A stretch of 64,000 nt of DNA from Bacteroidetes bacterium UBA6221. GTDB lineage: Bacteria; Bacteroidota; Bacteroidia; Chitinophagales; Chitinophagaceae. The notes beneath the pieces were generated by a model. It was not told where the DNA came from and made no database searches. It saw nothing but the letters and a program-made list of their open reading frames with translations. This document shows positions 8,712 to 18,679 of the stretch, in pieces. The stretch is from positions 104,023 through 168,022 of the forward strand of contig DISB01000007.1 in the NCBI GenBank assembly GCA_002421685.1, written 5' to 3'. A program made the translations under genes and the position numbers. Numbering within the stretch: position 1 is the first letter of the stretch; each line of letters starts with the position of its first letter.

Positions 8712-9797
8712 TTAATTACCAAAAACCTCGTGGCCGAATAGTTTGGTAAGGGAGTCTTCTATTCTGACTATATCTCCGTGGCTGGTTTTAACTTTTAATA
8801 TAACATCAAACAGGTTTGTGTCAATCTCCCTGACGTCCACATTATAGCCTTTGCCGCGTAATTCATTTTTCTTTTTATAAGCATCCGTTTTTGAGTCGGT
8901 TGTGGCAACTACCATTGTATTGGTAATCATTTTTGAGTTGTTCTGTATGGGTTGACTGTTTTGTGGCAGTTCCTCCCTCTGTAGTTTTGTGGTAGTTGGC
9001 TGAGTTTGTTTATCTACAGTAGCAGGCATCATTTCTACCGGTTCATCCCCTACACTGTCTGTAGCAGTGGTGTCTGTGGGGATGATGGTTTCCTGTACAG
9101 GTTCATCAATTGTTTCTTCGGTTATTTCGGGCATAGAGAGCACGGGTTTTGCCGTCTTTGGTTTAGGGGCTAAATAGCGTTCATAGCCATAATATGCAGC
9201 TCCCGCCATTACGATCAGCAAGAGCAGCACGAAAATTATCCGGGCCCAGTTCAACCGTTCCGGTTCTTCCTGCTGATGCATATATTGCTGCATATGCGGG
9301 GATGCCGGAGCCTGTCCCTGCATGGGGGTAGCCATTGGCGAACCGACGGGCGTTGTGGGGATGTACGGCTGATGGGGTATTGGCGGCCGTTCATTCTGCT
9401 GCATGGATACACCCTTTTGGGCTACTATCGCCGCCGCTTTGTATAGCAGGTGCGGATCGGTTATAAAACCTATTCTGCCGTCGGTGGAGGTAAACTTGCC
9501 GAGATGGGGCAGGGCTACCAGGTTGCCGGCCTGCAAACTGTTCTTGCTTTCAGTACTGAAATCCCTTAGTGCGTTGGATGCCTTGGTGATGCTTATCTGT
9601 TCATTGGTAGCAATAAAGTTGGCCAGCGATTCATCCACGTTGCCACCTGCCACAATAGTGATTTCGTGAGAAGGAGCCTGGAGGGACTGTCCATCGTATG
9701 TGGCAGGTTTCCTGGAGAGTTGCAATGTTCCCAAACCATGGATATAACATTGCTCATTCTTCAATAAAAATAATCCTATATATTTTGCTACATCCAT
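8712..9797 (-). CDS. HU-like N-domain/SPOR-domain membrane protein
   Basis: This 361-residue protein starts with a Bacteroidota CCDC81-type HU-like domain in two parts (about 1-55, with LLKNEQCYIHGLGTL, and 60-120, with LPHLGKFTS). A Gln- and Pro-rich linker follows, then one membrane helix at about 184-204 and a Pro/Thr-rich periplasmic linker. The C-terminal SPOR domain (about 290-355) would bind denuded peptidoglycan glycan strands at division sites. The layout puts a possible DNA- or protein-binding head in the cytosol and a septal anchor in the periplasm. It is the last gene of the minus-strand envelope block, 85 bp after the beta-barrel gene. Confidence 0.85.
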   Translation of the reverse strand: MDVAKYIGLFLLKNEQCYIHGLGTLQLSRKPATYDGQSLQAPSHEITIVAGGNVDESLANFIATNEQISITKASNALRDFSTESKNSLQAGNLVALPHLGKFTSTDGRIGFITDPHLLYKAAAIVAQKGVSMQQNERPPIPHQPYIPTTPVGSPMATPMQGQAPASPHMQQYMHQQEEPERLNWARIIFVLLLLIVMAGAAYYGYERYLAPKPKTAKPVLSMPEITEETIDEPVQETIIPTDTTATDSVGDEPVEMMPATVDKQTQPTTTKLQREELPQNSQPIQNNSKMITNTMVVATTDSKTDAYKKKNELRGKGYNVDVREIDTNLFDVILKVKTSHGDIVRIEDSLTKLFGHEVFGN

Positions 9798-9882
9798 GTA
9801 ATACGAACAACTGCTGCCGGTGCGGTTTGGGGTGTAAAATAAATAAATAGGGTCAACATCGGAAAATAATGTGCCCTGATAT

Positions 9883-11517
9883 TTAAAATTTCAACCTGGC
9901 GCCTGCATACAGGTTAAAGCCAAACGCGTCGTAACCATACCAGCGCTGGTATTTGCTGTTAAGCAGGTTGTTTGCCTGGAAAAAAATATTAAGACGGTCT
10001 ATTATTTCATATTCAGCGCCGGCGCCTATATCCAATATGGAACTAAGTTTTAGCGTGCGGTTACCATTGTCCAATGCATACAATTCGTCAACAAACGATA
10101 TATAAGCGTTGATAGTAAGTTTTTTTATGGGTTGGGCCAGTATGTCGCCTTTAAAGGTTACGCCGGGTCTGTGCCAGAGACGTGTATATGTGGTCTTATA
10201 AAAATTCATCCATTGCCCGCTGAAACCGATGGAGAATGTTTGTGCAATGTGGTACCGTATAGCGGCCTGTAGCCCGAGGGCATTTACCCTGCTGTCGTAT
10301 ATTACCCGGAATTGTTTTTTATCGCCCGCTGTATCGTTGATAAAGAGGGGCAGGTCGTTATACTGCCACCAGCTCACTTTGCCATCAAAGGTGATGTGAT
10401 GACCTATATTACTCTTTATGCCACCATACAGTTCCGTAGTTTGGGTTTGCAAAACCGTGTACAGGTTAGACATGTAAGGATTTGTGGTAGCCAGTTGCCT
10501 GTAGCTGTTTTGCACCAACCTGCCTTCCAGGCCCGCGAAAAACATAAACTGCGTGCCGGGCAGGTTGAAATTTACCTTAGCGTCGGGTAAAAAGTATGGC
10601 GTATTGGCTTTGCCCCAGGTAGGGGATATGCCGGCATGCCCGGTGAATATTCCCCTGCTGAACCGGATGCCCGGGGCTAACTGGAAGATATTATTGCTTT
10701 GGGTAGCAACAGCATTTTTAAAACCCGTTACTGTGAGATTGGCAGTTGCATAAAGCTGCAGGCCGCTATCAATAGTATAAACAGCGGGTACGGCAATGCC
10801 GAATGTAGTTTCAGAAGCGTCGAACTTATCGGAAAATGACGATGCGCTTACGGACGGATGGTAGCTGAATTTCTTTCCCTCCGCCAATTCGTCTTTCATA
10901 TCAGCCGATACACTTATGTCGGTAAATGATTGCCTGACTGTGCCAATGCCATATGTGTATAAATTATGATCGTACCCATAATAATGATACTGGTTGTTAT
11001 GTGCGCCTAGTTGCAGGCCAAAAGCCTTCCCGTTTGTCCTGTAGGTGCCCCGCGCATCCATGCCGGTTAACGAAACCTTCTGGTCACTGATATTTCCACT
11101 CTGCGATAGATGACTGAGATGGATAGCGGTTTCATATTTATCGCCACTAAGACCGCCAATGCCGGCGTCGAAATAAATGGTTGATAAATTACCGCCGCCC
11201 AGTTTTACATAGTTCTTAAATCCGGCTTGCTGTTCGCTAAGGGAGAGCGCCAGCGGGCGTAGTGGCAAGGCGCCGTATGAATAGAACAGCGTTTGCGGTG
11301 GCACATGATGCTGTAAAAGCGGCGTGGTCGTATCTACAGGGGGCAGCGATGGTGTTATTTCCGGGCGGGGGTTGCGTTTCACTTCCGGATTGTAAGACTG
11401 GATAATTTCAATAGTGGCGCCTTTTATTACTGTATCCTTCGCTGCGCCTTTTTGCGCTTTCGCAGAAAAAGCACATAAGACCCCGATAGTTAATATGACC
11501 AGAAACTTGCCCCGCAT
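9883..11517 (-). CDS. Outer-membrane beta-barrel protein, plugless TonB-receptor-like
   Basis: The 544-residue protein has a signal peptide of about 21 residues (CAFSAKAQ). It then has a short periplasmic segment with IEIIQSYNPEVKRNPRPE and a long series of amphipathic strands ending in an aromatic C-terminus (NLYAGARLKF). The barrel part is like a TonB-dependent receptor, but no plug domain or TonB box can be seen. It starts 2 bp after the 1026-residue TPR gene, so the two are surely co-transcribed and likely work together in the outer membrane. The substrate is unknown. Confidence 0.75.
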   Translation of the reverse strand: MRGKFLVILTIGVLCAFSAKAQKGAAKDTVIKGATIEIIQSYNPEVKRNPRPEITPSLPPVDTTTPLLQHHVPPQTLFYSYGALPLRPLALSLSEQQAGFKNYVKLGGGNLSTIYFDAGIGGLSGDKYETAIHLSHLSQSGNISDQKVSLTGMDARGTYRTNGKAFGLQLGAHNNQYHYYGYDHNLYTYGIGTVRQSFTDISVSADMKDELAEGKKFSYHPSVSASSFSDKFDASETTFGIAVPAVYTIDSGLQLYATANLTVTGFKNAVATQSNNIFQLAPGIRFSRGIFTGHAGISPTWGKANTPYFLPDAKVNFNLPGTQFMFFAGLEGRLVQNSYRQLATTNPYMSNLYTVLQTQTTELYGGIKSNIGHHITFDGKVSWWQYNDLPLFINDTAGDKKQFRVIYDSRVNALGLQAAIRYHIAQTFSIGFSGQWMNFYKTTYTRLWHRPGVTFKGDILAQPIKKLTINAYISFVDELYALDNGNRTLKLSSILDIGAGAEYEIIDRLNIFFQANNLLNSKYQRWYGYDAFGFNLYAGARLKF

Positions 11518-11519
11518 GT

Positions 11520-14500
11520 CTATTCTGATAATTTTGTTTTTTTATTTTCCAGCAGTTTTACTTCTTTCAGTTTTTCAGATGCTTCTTTCTTCAATTCAGG
11601 CAGCTTGCTGTTCTTTACAATGCTTTGCAAAGTTGCTTTAGCATTGAAATAATCTTTCTGTTTAACCAGGATGTCGGCCAGCAGTAAATAAGATTTTATT
11701 ACCCAATAATCGTTGCCTGCAGATAGTTGAATGGTATTACCTGCAGCGGCTTCTGCTTCCTTCAGGTTGTCCTGCAGGTAATAGATGTAGGCTATGTTAT
11801 ACCTTGCCTCGGCTGCTATGGCAGCTACACCTGCTGTTTCCAGTTGTTTGAAAGTCGCCAGGGCTTCTTCCCTGTTGCCGGCTGCCAGCAGTGAGTTGGC
11901 TTTGATAAGTAATGCGTTTTCTTTCACATTCTTGTCAACGCTTGTTATTGACAACAGGGTATCGGCATACGCTGTAGCGTTGCGATGCTCCTTTAGTTTG
12001 TCACTCACCAGCATCAGGCCGTTATAGGCTGTGAGCAGATTATCTTCAGTCATGGCAATATTCCGTAGCGCGGAATAATAGTTTTTTGCGGCTTCTATAT
12101 TCCCCAGGTCGTACGCTATAGATGCGGCACGCCTGGCGCTGTTCTCAGAGAAATTGCTCCAGGGTGCAGCTACCACCTGCCCGTATTCGGCAAGAGCATC
12201 TTTATATTCTTTTAACTGGTAGTGACTTTCCGCTTTGTAATAATGCGCCTTGCCTGAGAAGGCCCCGCTGGGATATTTTTGCAAATACATAGCTAACAGC
12301 TTCTTTGCCTTTGCCCAATCTCCTGCTGCATACTGGGCTTCAGCAGTGGCATAATAGGTCGAATCCAAAGAGTTTTCTTCTTTGTCACCCAGGTTAGCAT
12401 CCCGGAGCAGCTTAGCATATTCATCCGGTTGGCCCTCCTGTATATAAAGGCTCTTCAGGGCGTCCAGCGCAGCGATACGTTCTTCTGAAGCAGGGTATTC
12501 CTGTGCTATTCGTTTGTATGCGTCAATCGCTTTATCAGTATTTCCTGCCTGCTGAAATGCGAAGCCGATCTTCATCCAGGCTTTGGGAGCCATATTGCGT
12601 ACCTCGTATGCCTCGGTAAGGGGCATCAGGGCATTAATAGCTGTAGCATATTTATTTTCTTCTATCAGTGTAATGCCGAGCTCATAACGTGCTTCATTCT
12701 CGTATTTGGACGCCGGTGTACGGCCGATCAGGCCTGAAAGTATTTCGGATTTTGCTTTATTGTTGCCGGACAAACCCAGTATGATAGCTTTTTGAAAGCG
12801 GGCATAATCCGCATCGGAGGTGTTAGCGGCTATTACTTTGTCATATAATGCAATCGCCTTTTTATAGTCTTTCTGCATGAATACTGCATCCGCTTCCTGC
12901 AATAACGTGGAAGCCGTAAACAGAGAATCGGTGAAGTTTGCATTGTTACGCGCCTTGCTAAAATAGTTTTCAGCCTGTTTGTAGTCGGCCAATTCCATAG
13001 CTGCATAACCCATCGTGATGAGCATATTAGCTTCAGTAGCGCCGGGGCTCAGCATTTGCACCCATTCTTTTCTGCCGGGGGCGTCCACAAACCTGTTACC
13101 GTAGTTGAGGACTGATTTATAATCGGCTGCCCTGTATGCGATATCTGCCTTCCAGAAGTTTGCGGCCGCCTTATACACAGGGTCGGTACCACGTTGCAGC
13201 GACATGTCGAGCAGGCTGTCTGCCGAAGCGAATTTCCCTTGTTGCATTTGCTGCATCGCATACCCATAGGTTACTTTCTGGAAAATCCTGTTATAGCCCT
13301 CATCGCGTCTGCTTACATCCTGCAGGGCGTCGTAGGCTTCGGCATAATTGCTGGTGCGTATCAGAAGGTCTGAAAGCATAGTTTTTGCTTCGTCGCCGTA
13401 GGAGGAAGAAGGGAAGTCTGCCAACAACAGGTTGACATAATAAATAGCGTCACTGTTATAACCCAATTCGTAAGACAGCTTGGCAGCTATCAGCAGCGAC
13501 GCTTCTTTTTGTCCCCGGTTGAATGGCATGTCCGCGCATATACTAAAGGCGTTCCGGGCGCTTTTTTTATCGCCTGTTTCCAGGTAACAATCGCCGAGGA
13601 AGTACATGGAACTTTGTCCCAGCGAATCCCTGGTTTCACTTAATTGCTGAAAATAGTCTATAGCATTTTCCCAATCCTCTACCTGGTAATAGCAATAAGC
13701 CATTTCATACAGGTCTTCTTTCCTTATACGCTCTGTGTTGTCGTAAAAGTATTCAAAGTAAGGTAAGGCTTCGCGGTATTGCTTTTCTTCAAAGTATACC
13801 TGGGCGGCCAGCAGGTGCAGTTCATTGTGGTAGTAGGATTTTTCAGGCCTTTTAATGAGTCTCAATGCGTCCTGAAGTGCCTTAGACTTATTGCCGGTGA
13901 AATAATGTATCTCCGCAATGTAATAAGGAACAATATTGTTGTATTCCTGGTTGTTGGCTATCCTGCTAAAACTGTTCAGCGCGTCGGCATAGTTATTCTT
14001 GTTGTAAGCCAGCAGACCGTAATAGTAATTGCCAGCATCATAATATTTCCCGCCAAGTTCCCGCACAGAGGCGAGCAGCGGTTCAGCCTGGTCGAACTGG
14101 CTGTTGTTGAAGTAGCAATATGCCAACTCAAATTTTGCATTGATTATCTCATCGTTATTGAGATTGGCTACATCAGCCATTTCATAATAGTAAATAGCAT
14201 CACGGAAGCTATTCTTTCTGAAATGTGTTTGTGCGAGAGCGAAGGCCGCACGTTGCTTGTATGCGGGATTGGCTGTGGTGTTAATGTACCTGGTAGCGTG
14301 GCTTACGCCTTCAGGGTCGCCCAGTTTCAAAGAAGATACTATTGATATAAACCTTGCTTTATCTTCATCGCTGTTTGAAAGCTGTTTGTTAGCAGAGCGG
14401 GATTGTTGCAGGAAAAGTTCTGCAGCAAAGGTGGCATTCCTGTATTGTTCCTGCGCAAATAGTTCTTCAGCTAATTTAAGTTGGCTGTTGCCGGCCAGGT

Positions 14501-14600
14501 GCGGGGCATGAAGCTGCGCTGAAACTTCGGCGCTTAGCAGCCACAAACAGGTACATACAGCAAAAAAACTACGGGCAATCTTTTCCTTCTTATATGTCAT
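11520..14600 (-). CDS. Large TPR-repeat envelope protein
   Basis: This 1026-residue protein has a signal peptide of about 28 residues ending near VSAQ, followed by TPR repeats almost end to end. Repeat hallmarks such as A..YY..G..AY....Y..A and YP.S......A recur roughly every 34-37 residues. It is predicted to be a periplasmic or outer-membrane-associated scaffold. The C-terminus is Lys-rich. It lies between a TonB receptor (15 bp upstream) and a beta-barrel (2 bp downstream), which suggests a shared envelope complex. Such large TPR proteins are common in Bacteroidota, but the target is not known to me. Confidence 0.85.
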   Translation of the reverse strand: MTYKKEKIARSFFAVCTCLWLLSAEVSAQLHAPHLAGNSQLKLAEELFAQEQYRNATFAAELFLQQSRSANKQLSNSDEDKARFISIVSSLKLGDPEGVSHATRYINTTANPAYKQRAAFALAQTHFRKNSFRDAIYYYEMADVANLNNDEIINAKFELAYCYFNNSQFDQAEPLLASVRELGGKYYDAGNYYYGLLAYNKNNYADALNSFSRIANNQEYNNIVPYYIAEIHYFTGNKSKALQDALRLIKRPEKSYYHNELHLLAAQVYFEEKQYREALPYFEYFYDNTERIRKEDLYEMAYCYYQVEDWENAIDYFQQLSETRDSLGQSSMYFLGDCYLETGDKKSARNAFSICADMPFNRGQKEASLLIAAKLSYELGYNSDAIYYVNLLLADFPSSSYGDEAKTMLSDLLIRTSNYAEAYDALQDVSRRDEGYNRIFQKVTYGYAMQQMQQGKFASADSLLDMSLQRGTDPVYKAAANFWKADIAYRAADYKSVLNYGNRFVDAPGRKEWVQMLSPGATEANMLITMGYAAMELADYKQAENYFSKARNNANFTDSLFTASTLLQEADAVFMQKDYKKAIALYDKVIAANTSDADYARFQKAIILGLSGNNKAKSEILSGLIGRTPASKYENEARYELGITLIEENKYATAINALMPLTEAYEVRNMAPKAWMKIGFAFQQAGNTDKAIDAYKRIAQEYPASEERIAALDALKSLYIQEGQPDEYAKLLRDANLGDKEENSLDSTYYATAEAQYAAGDWAKAKKLLAMYLQKYPSGAFSGKAHYYKAESHYQLKEYKDALAEYGQVVAAPWSNFSENSARRAASIAYDLGNIEAAKNYYSALRNIAMTEDNLLTAYNGLMLVSDKLKEHRNATAYADTLLSITSVDKNVKENALLIKANSLLAAGNREEALATFKQLETAGVAAIAAEARYNIAYIYYLQDNLKEAEAAAGNTIQLSAGNDYWVIKSYLLLADILVKQKDYFNAKATLQSIVKNSKLPELKKEASEKLKEVKLLENKKTKLSE

Positions 14601-14615
14601 TCAACCATTTAGCAG

Positions 14616-17021
14616 TTAAAAGTTCCAGGTAGCATTCAGGCTCGGGAACAAAGGTAGTTGAAAAACACGCGTATTATCAATGCGTTCTATGTAAAAAATA
14701 TTGTTACGGTTGTAAACATTTGTTAAACTCAAGGTTGTTTCAATATTCGAGTTTTTGCTTAGGTCAAAACGTTTGCGCAGCGACAAGTCCAGCCTGTGGT
14801 AATAAGAAAGACGTCCGCCATTTATTTCGTCGGCATAAATGATTCCAATCTGGCCGTTTTGGGTTAGGTAGTTGGTGGCTATGCCATTTTGCTGGATATT
14901 ATTCTCCTCATAAAAGCCTTGTGTTTGTGTAAACGGGAAAGGTGAACCCATATTGAAACGGGCAGATACTTCCCAGTCTTTCTTTTTGCCTGCAGTATAT
15001 GAGCCCAGGAGGTTAATGTTCCAACGCCTGTCGAAAGGAGGCGGATAAGTAGCCACTTCTGTTACGCCTACCAGGCTGCTCTCACCTGTTACAGGATTAC
15101 GTACCGTAGTCACTTTATTGCCGTCCAGCACTAATGTTTTGTAGGTAATTTGCTGATAGGACACAACGCCCCAGAGATAAATGCGTTTCACGTTGTACCT
15201 GGCAGAGAGGTCTATTCCATACGCCTCGCCGGTACCTGAAGTAAAGTCCGGGTCCTGTACATTTACTTTGATGCGGCTCAGTTCGATATTCTGGTAGAAG
15301 TTTTTATACCAGGGTTCCAGGTTCAATTCTACGTTCTTGATATCCACCTCTACGCCAAACAACGCATGGTAAGAACGCTGCAGGTTAGATTTTACACGCT
15401 TGTTGTCGGTATTGGGTATAGCTTGGTCGGGGCTCAGCACAAATCCGTTGAAGAAGTTTACGATATCGCGGTCGCTCTTGGTGCTGAGTATGTTTTGTGA
15501 GTAAAGGCCACCTGCAGCTTTTATGCGGACATTGGATGTTGCGTTATATTTCAAACCAATGCGCGGTTCCGGGGTAAAGACGTCCAGCGAAGAATAATAT
15601 TGCATACGGAAGCCAGGTTCCAATATTAGTTTACCTCCGAAATTTTTGCGATAGACTGCAAATAACGAGCCGAGGGTATTACGGCGGTCCAGTGTTGTAT
15701 TTACACCCAGGCTGTTGGCATAATCCAGTGATGTGTGCAGGCCGCTTACTTCGAAGCCGTATTTCAATTGGCTGTAGCCGGGGAAGAAATAAGTGAAGTC
15801 TATACCTCCCTCAAAGCCTTCGATTGTGCTGGCCCGGTTACGGAATGTTACTTCGCCGGTACTGATATTGTATTTGGAGTATGCAAACTTACCATTGATA
15901 AGTGCGGAGCTGGTTCCTGGTGTAATAACGAATGTTGCACCCCCGCCGGTAGCCTGCCAGTTGAATTCCGCATTTGCCATTTTTGTCACAGGGTTCACGC
16001 TCTTGGCCTTATCATCAAAGTTGAACCCGAAAAGGTTCAGCTTGCTGCCGTTATCAGCGTTGATAGTTACCTTTCCATATATATCGGTAAAGCTGTATGG
16101 CAAGCCGGACTTGAACGGTTCGCCAAAACCGCCGTACAAAGATTTTGAAGTTTTATCCAGGTAGCTGTGTTTTACCGATAACAGGAAGGTGCTGGAAGAA
16201 CCACCTTCTTTTTTCGCTTTTACTATAGGGCCCTCAATCAAAGCCCGCGCCATAATGGGAGACAATGATACCTTTCCCGCGTGGCGGTTTTTGTTACCAT
16301 CTTTAGTGGTGATATCTACGATTGCTGAAGTGCGGTTGCCATACTGCGCATTGAAGCCCGCTGTCTGTATCTCTACGTTACGAATGGCGTCCGTTTCAAA
16401 TACTGAATACAGGCCTATGGAATGGAAAGGGTTGTAGATGGTAATACCATCCAGCATAATACCCGTTTGCGTAGGGGAGCCGCCACGAATGTAGAGCTGT
16501 CCGCCCTGGTCCCCGGTAAATATAACACCCGGAACTACCTGCAGGTATTGCGCTATGTCTGGTTCGCCGCCGGTGCTGGGCAACATTTTCATTTCGCGGG
16601 GGGTAACAGTAATAGTTCCTGCGTTGATTTGCGTCACTCTTTCTGTCTTGCGGGCTGTTATTTCCACGCCCTCCAGTTCCAGGTCTTTCTGGCTGAGGAA
16701 AAGCTTTTTAGTAACGATACCTCCACTTTTTATAGTTACCGAAACTTTGAATGTATCATAACCTATAAGGCTGGTGAATAGCGTATAAGTACCCTCTGGA
16801 ACCTGTGAAATAGTGAAATAACCATCTACATCGGTCTGCGCACCTATTTTTGTGCCTTCCAGCAACACGTTGGTAAATATCATCGGTTCGCCCGATTCCT
16901 TATCATACACAAAACCTTTTATGGTACCGGTGCCTGATTGAGCATAAACACCACCGGCAAGCAGTATCATAACCAGGGATAACAGGCTTAGCCTCTTAGA
17001 GAGTATAGTTATTTGTTTCAT
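14616..17021 (-). CDS. TonB-dependent receptor with N-terminal carboxypeptidase-like domain
   Basis: The protein is about 801 residues from the chosen start. After the signal peptide (about 28 residues, ending GVYAQ) comes a CarboxypepD_reg-like beta domain (about 30-110: GTIKGFVYDKESGEP, GYFTISQVPEGTYTL). A plug domain follows (about 130-245, with YLQVVPGV and GGQLYIRGGSPTQTGIMLDG), then a 22-strand-type barrel ending in an aromatic NATWNF. It should transport an unknown substrate across the outer membrane using TonB energy. An extension to 17081 exists, but the ATG at 17021 gives a proper signal sequence. It is the first gene of the block running down to 8712; there is no SusD partner. Confidence 0.88.
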   Translation of the reverse strand: MKQITILSKRLSLLSLVMILLAGGVYAQSGTGTIKGFVYDKESGEPMIFTNVLLEGTKIGAQTDVDGYFTISQVPEGTYTLFTSLIGYDTFKVSVTIKSGGIVTKKLFLSQKDLELEGVEITARKTERVTQINAGTITVTPREMKMLPSTGGEPDIAQYLQVVPGVIFTGDQGGQLYIRGGSPTQTGIMLDGITIYNPFHSIGLYSVFETDAIRNVEIQTAGFNAQYGNRTSAIVDITTKDGNKNRHAGKVSLSPIMARALIEGPIVKAKKEGGSSSTFLLSVKHSYLDKTSKSLYGGFGEPFKSGLPYSFTDIYGKVTINADNGSKLNLFGFNFDDKAKSVNPVTKMANAEFNWQATGGGATFVITPGTSSALINGKFAYSKYNISTGEVTFRNRASTIEGFEGGIDFTYFFPGYSQLKYGFEVSGLHTSLDYANSLGVNTTLDRRNTLGSLFAVYRKNFGGKLILEPGFRMQYYSSLDVFTPEPRIGLKYNATSNVRIKAAGGLYSQNILSTKSDRDIVNFFNGFVLSPDQAIPNTDNKRVKSNLQRSYHALFGVEVDIKNVELNLEPWYKNFYQNIELSRIKVNVQDPDFTSGTGEAYGIDLSARYNVKRIYLWGVVSYQQITYKTLVLDGNKVTTVRNPVTGESSLVGVTEVATYPPPFDRRWNINLLGSYTAGKKKDWEVSARFNMGSPFPFTQTQGFYEENNIQQNGIATNYLTQNGQIGIIYADEINGGRLSYYHRLDLSLRKRFDLSKNSNIETTLSLTNVYNRNNIFYIERIDNTRVFQLPLFPSLNATWNF

Positions 17022-17173
17022 TGAGAATATTGTAAATATCTGCGAAAAATACTTTTTTATCCCGTACCGGGAAAGGGACAAAGATAGTAATTACACTTTT
17101 GTGGCAAAAAAGATATGTGTACCAACAACCTTAATGGATAAAAGTATAATAGCTTTTATTTTACTTTACAATT

Positions 17174-18679
17174 ATGAAAATATTCAGCGCTTCGCAGATA
17201 CGGGCCTGTGATACATATACAATACATGCATCCAATATCAGTTCTTACGAGTTGATGGATAGGGCCGCGACAAAATGTGTTTCCTGGGTCAATGAGCATT
17301 TATCCCCCAACTCGGTGTTCATTGTGCTTTGCGGCTCGGGCAACAACGGGGGCGACGGGCTTGCGATAACCCGTATGTTGCACCGCCAGGGCTATAACGC
17401 CAAAGCATTCCTGTTGAGGCTTAGCGACGAACTCACTGAAGATTGCCGGAAGAATTTTGAAAGGCTGAACAGCATTGAAAAAGGGTTGGTGGAGATTTTG
17501 CCCCAGGATAGCCTGATAGCCGATGTGCCGGAACATGTAATAATAATAGACGCATTATTGGGTACCGGGCTGAACCGCCCGGCCGAAGGGTGGGTAGCGG
17601 ATTTTATCAACCATATTAATGAGTTGCCAAACTCCGTAGTATCGGTGGATATACCCAGCGGCATGCCTGCCGATAATATCCCGGGTAAAGGTGCGCAGAT
17701 AATCCAGGCTACGCACACACTCAGTTTCCAGTTCTATAAAAGGTCGTTTTTGCACCCCGAGACAGGCAGGTTTGTTGGTAAGTTGCATATACTGGACATA
17801 GGATTGTCTACAACTTTTATAGCGTCAACACATACCAGCTATTATATTACCGATGAGTATACTCCCAAAGCTTTGTATAGGCCCGGAAACGCTTTTGCGC
17901 ATAAAGGAGACTACGGCCAGGCATTGATAATAGCAGGCAGCAAAAGCATGATGGGCGCGGCAGTGTTGGCAGCCAAAGCCGCACTCCGTAGCGGCGCCGG
18001 CAAGGTAAAAGCGTTGGTGCCTGAATGTGGTTACGACATAATGCAGTCATCCGTTCCGGAGGCGATGTGTTACGTAAGCGGCGAGACCTGCGTGAGCCGG
18101 ATAAAAGACTGGCAAGGCTCCGTAGTGGCCGTGGGCCCCGGCCTGGGTACTAACGAAGCAACAGCCAGGGCGCTGTCTGATTTTATATCAGCCTGTAAAG
18201 AGCCTATTGTAGTAGATGCAGATGGGCTGAACATGCTTGCCCTGCAGCCTGATTTATTGCATAAACTGCCTGGTGACAGTGTATTGACACCACACCCAAA
18301 GGAATTCGGGCGACTGTTCGGCGCTACGAAAGACAGTATGCAAATGGTGGAGTTGGCACGTACACAATGCATGAAGTATAATATCTATATAGTGCTGAAA
18401 GGCCACCATACGGTTGTAGTGACACCGGAAGGGGAGTGCTGGTATAATATGACAGGCAATTCAGGCATGGCAACCGGTGGCAGCGGTGATGTGCTTACCG
18501 GCATGATAGCTGGGCTTATGGCACGGGGATATTCATCCTTCGATGCAGCCAGGCTGGGTGTTTACCTGCATGGATTGGCGGGCGACTATGCCGCAGCCGC
18601 ATGGACGGAAAATGCTATGGTGGCCGGCGATATCATCAACAACCTGGGCCATGCGTTTAAACGCCTCACGCAGGCTTAA
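17174..18679 (+). CDS. nnrDE: Bifunctional NAD(P)H-hydrate epimerase / ADP-dependent dehydratase
   Basis: This enzyme repairs damaged NADH and NADPH: the N-terminal YjeF_N domain epimerises the hydrate and the C-terminal ribokinase-like domain dehydrates it with ADP. Visible motifs are GSGNNGGDGL at residues 54-63 of the epimerase, VSVDIPSGMPADN near 155-170, and GPGLGTNEA plus the anion-hole segment MATGGSGDVLTGMIAGL at about 433-449 of the dehydratase. The length of 501 residues is normal for the fusion. It is divergent from the TonB-receptor block and convergent with purD, sharing overlapping stop codons. Confidence 0.95.
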   Translation: MKIFSASQIRACDTYTIHASNISSYELMDRAATKCVSWVNEHLSPNSVFIVLCGSGNNGGDGLAITRMLHRQGYNAKAFLLRLSDELTEDCRKNFERLNSIEKGLVEILPQDSLIADVPEHVIIIDALLGTGLNRPAEGWVADFINHINELPNSVVSVDIPSGMPADNIPGKGAQIIQATHTLSFQFYKRSFLHPETGRFVGKLHILDIGLSTTFIASTHTSYYITDEYTPKALYRPGNAFAHKGDYGQALIIAGSKSMMGAAVLAAKAALRSGAGKVKALVPECGYDIMQSSVPEAMCYVSGETCVSRIKDWQGSVVAVGPGLGTNEATARALSDFISACKEPIVVDADGLNMLALQPDLLHKLPGDSVLTPHPKEFGRLFGATKDSMQMVELARTQCMKYNIYIVLKGHHTVVVTPEGECWYNMTGNSGMATGGSGDVLTGMIAGLMARGYSSFDAARLGVYLHGLAGDYAAAAWTENAMVAGDIINNLGHAFKRLTQA

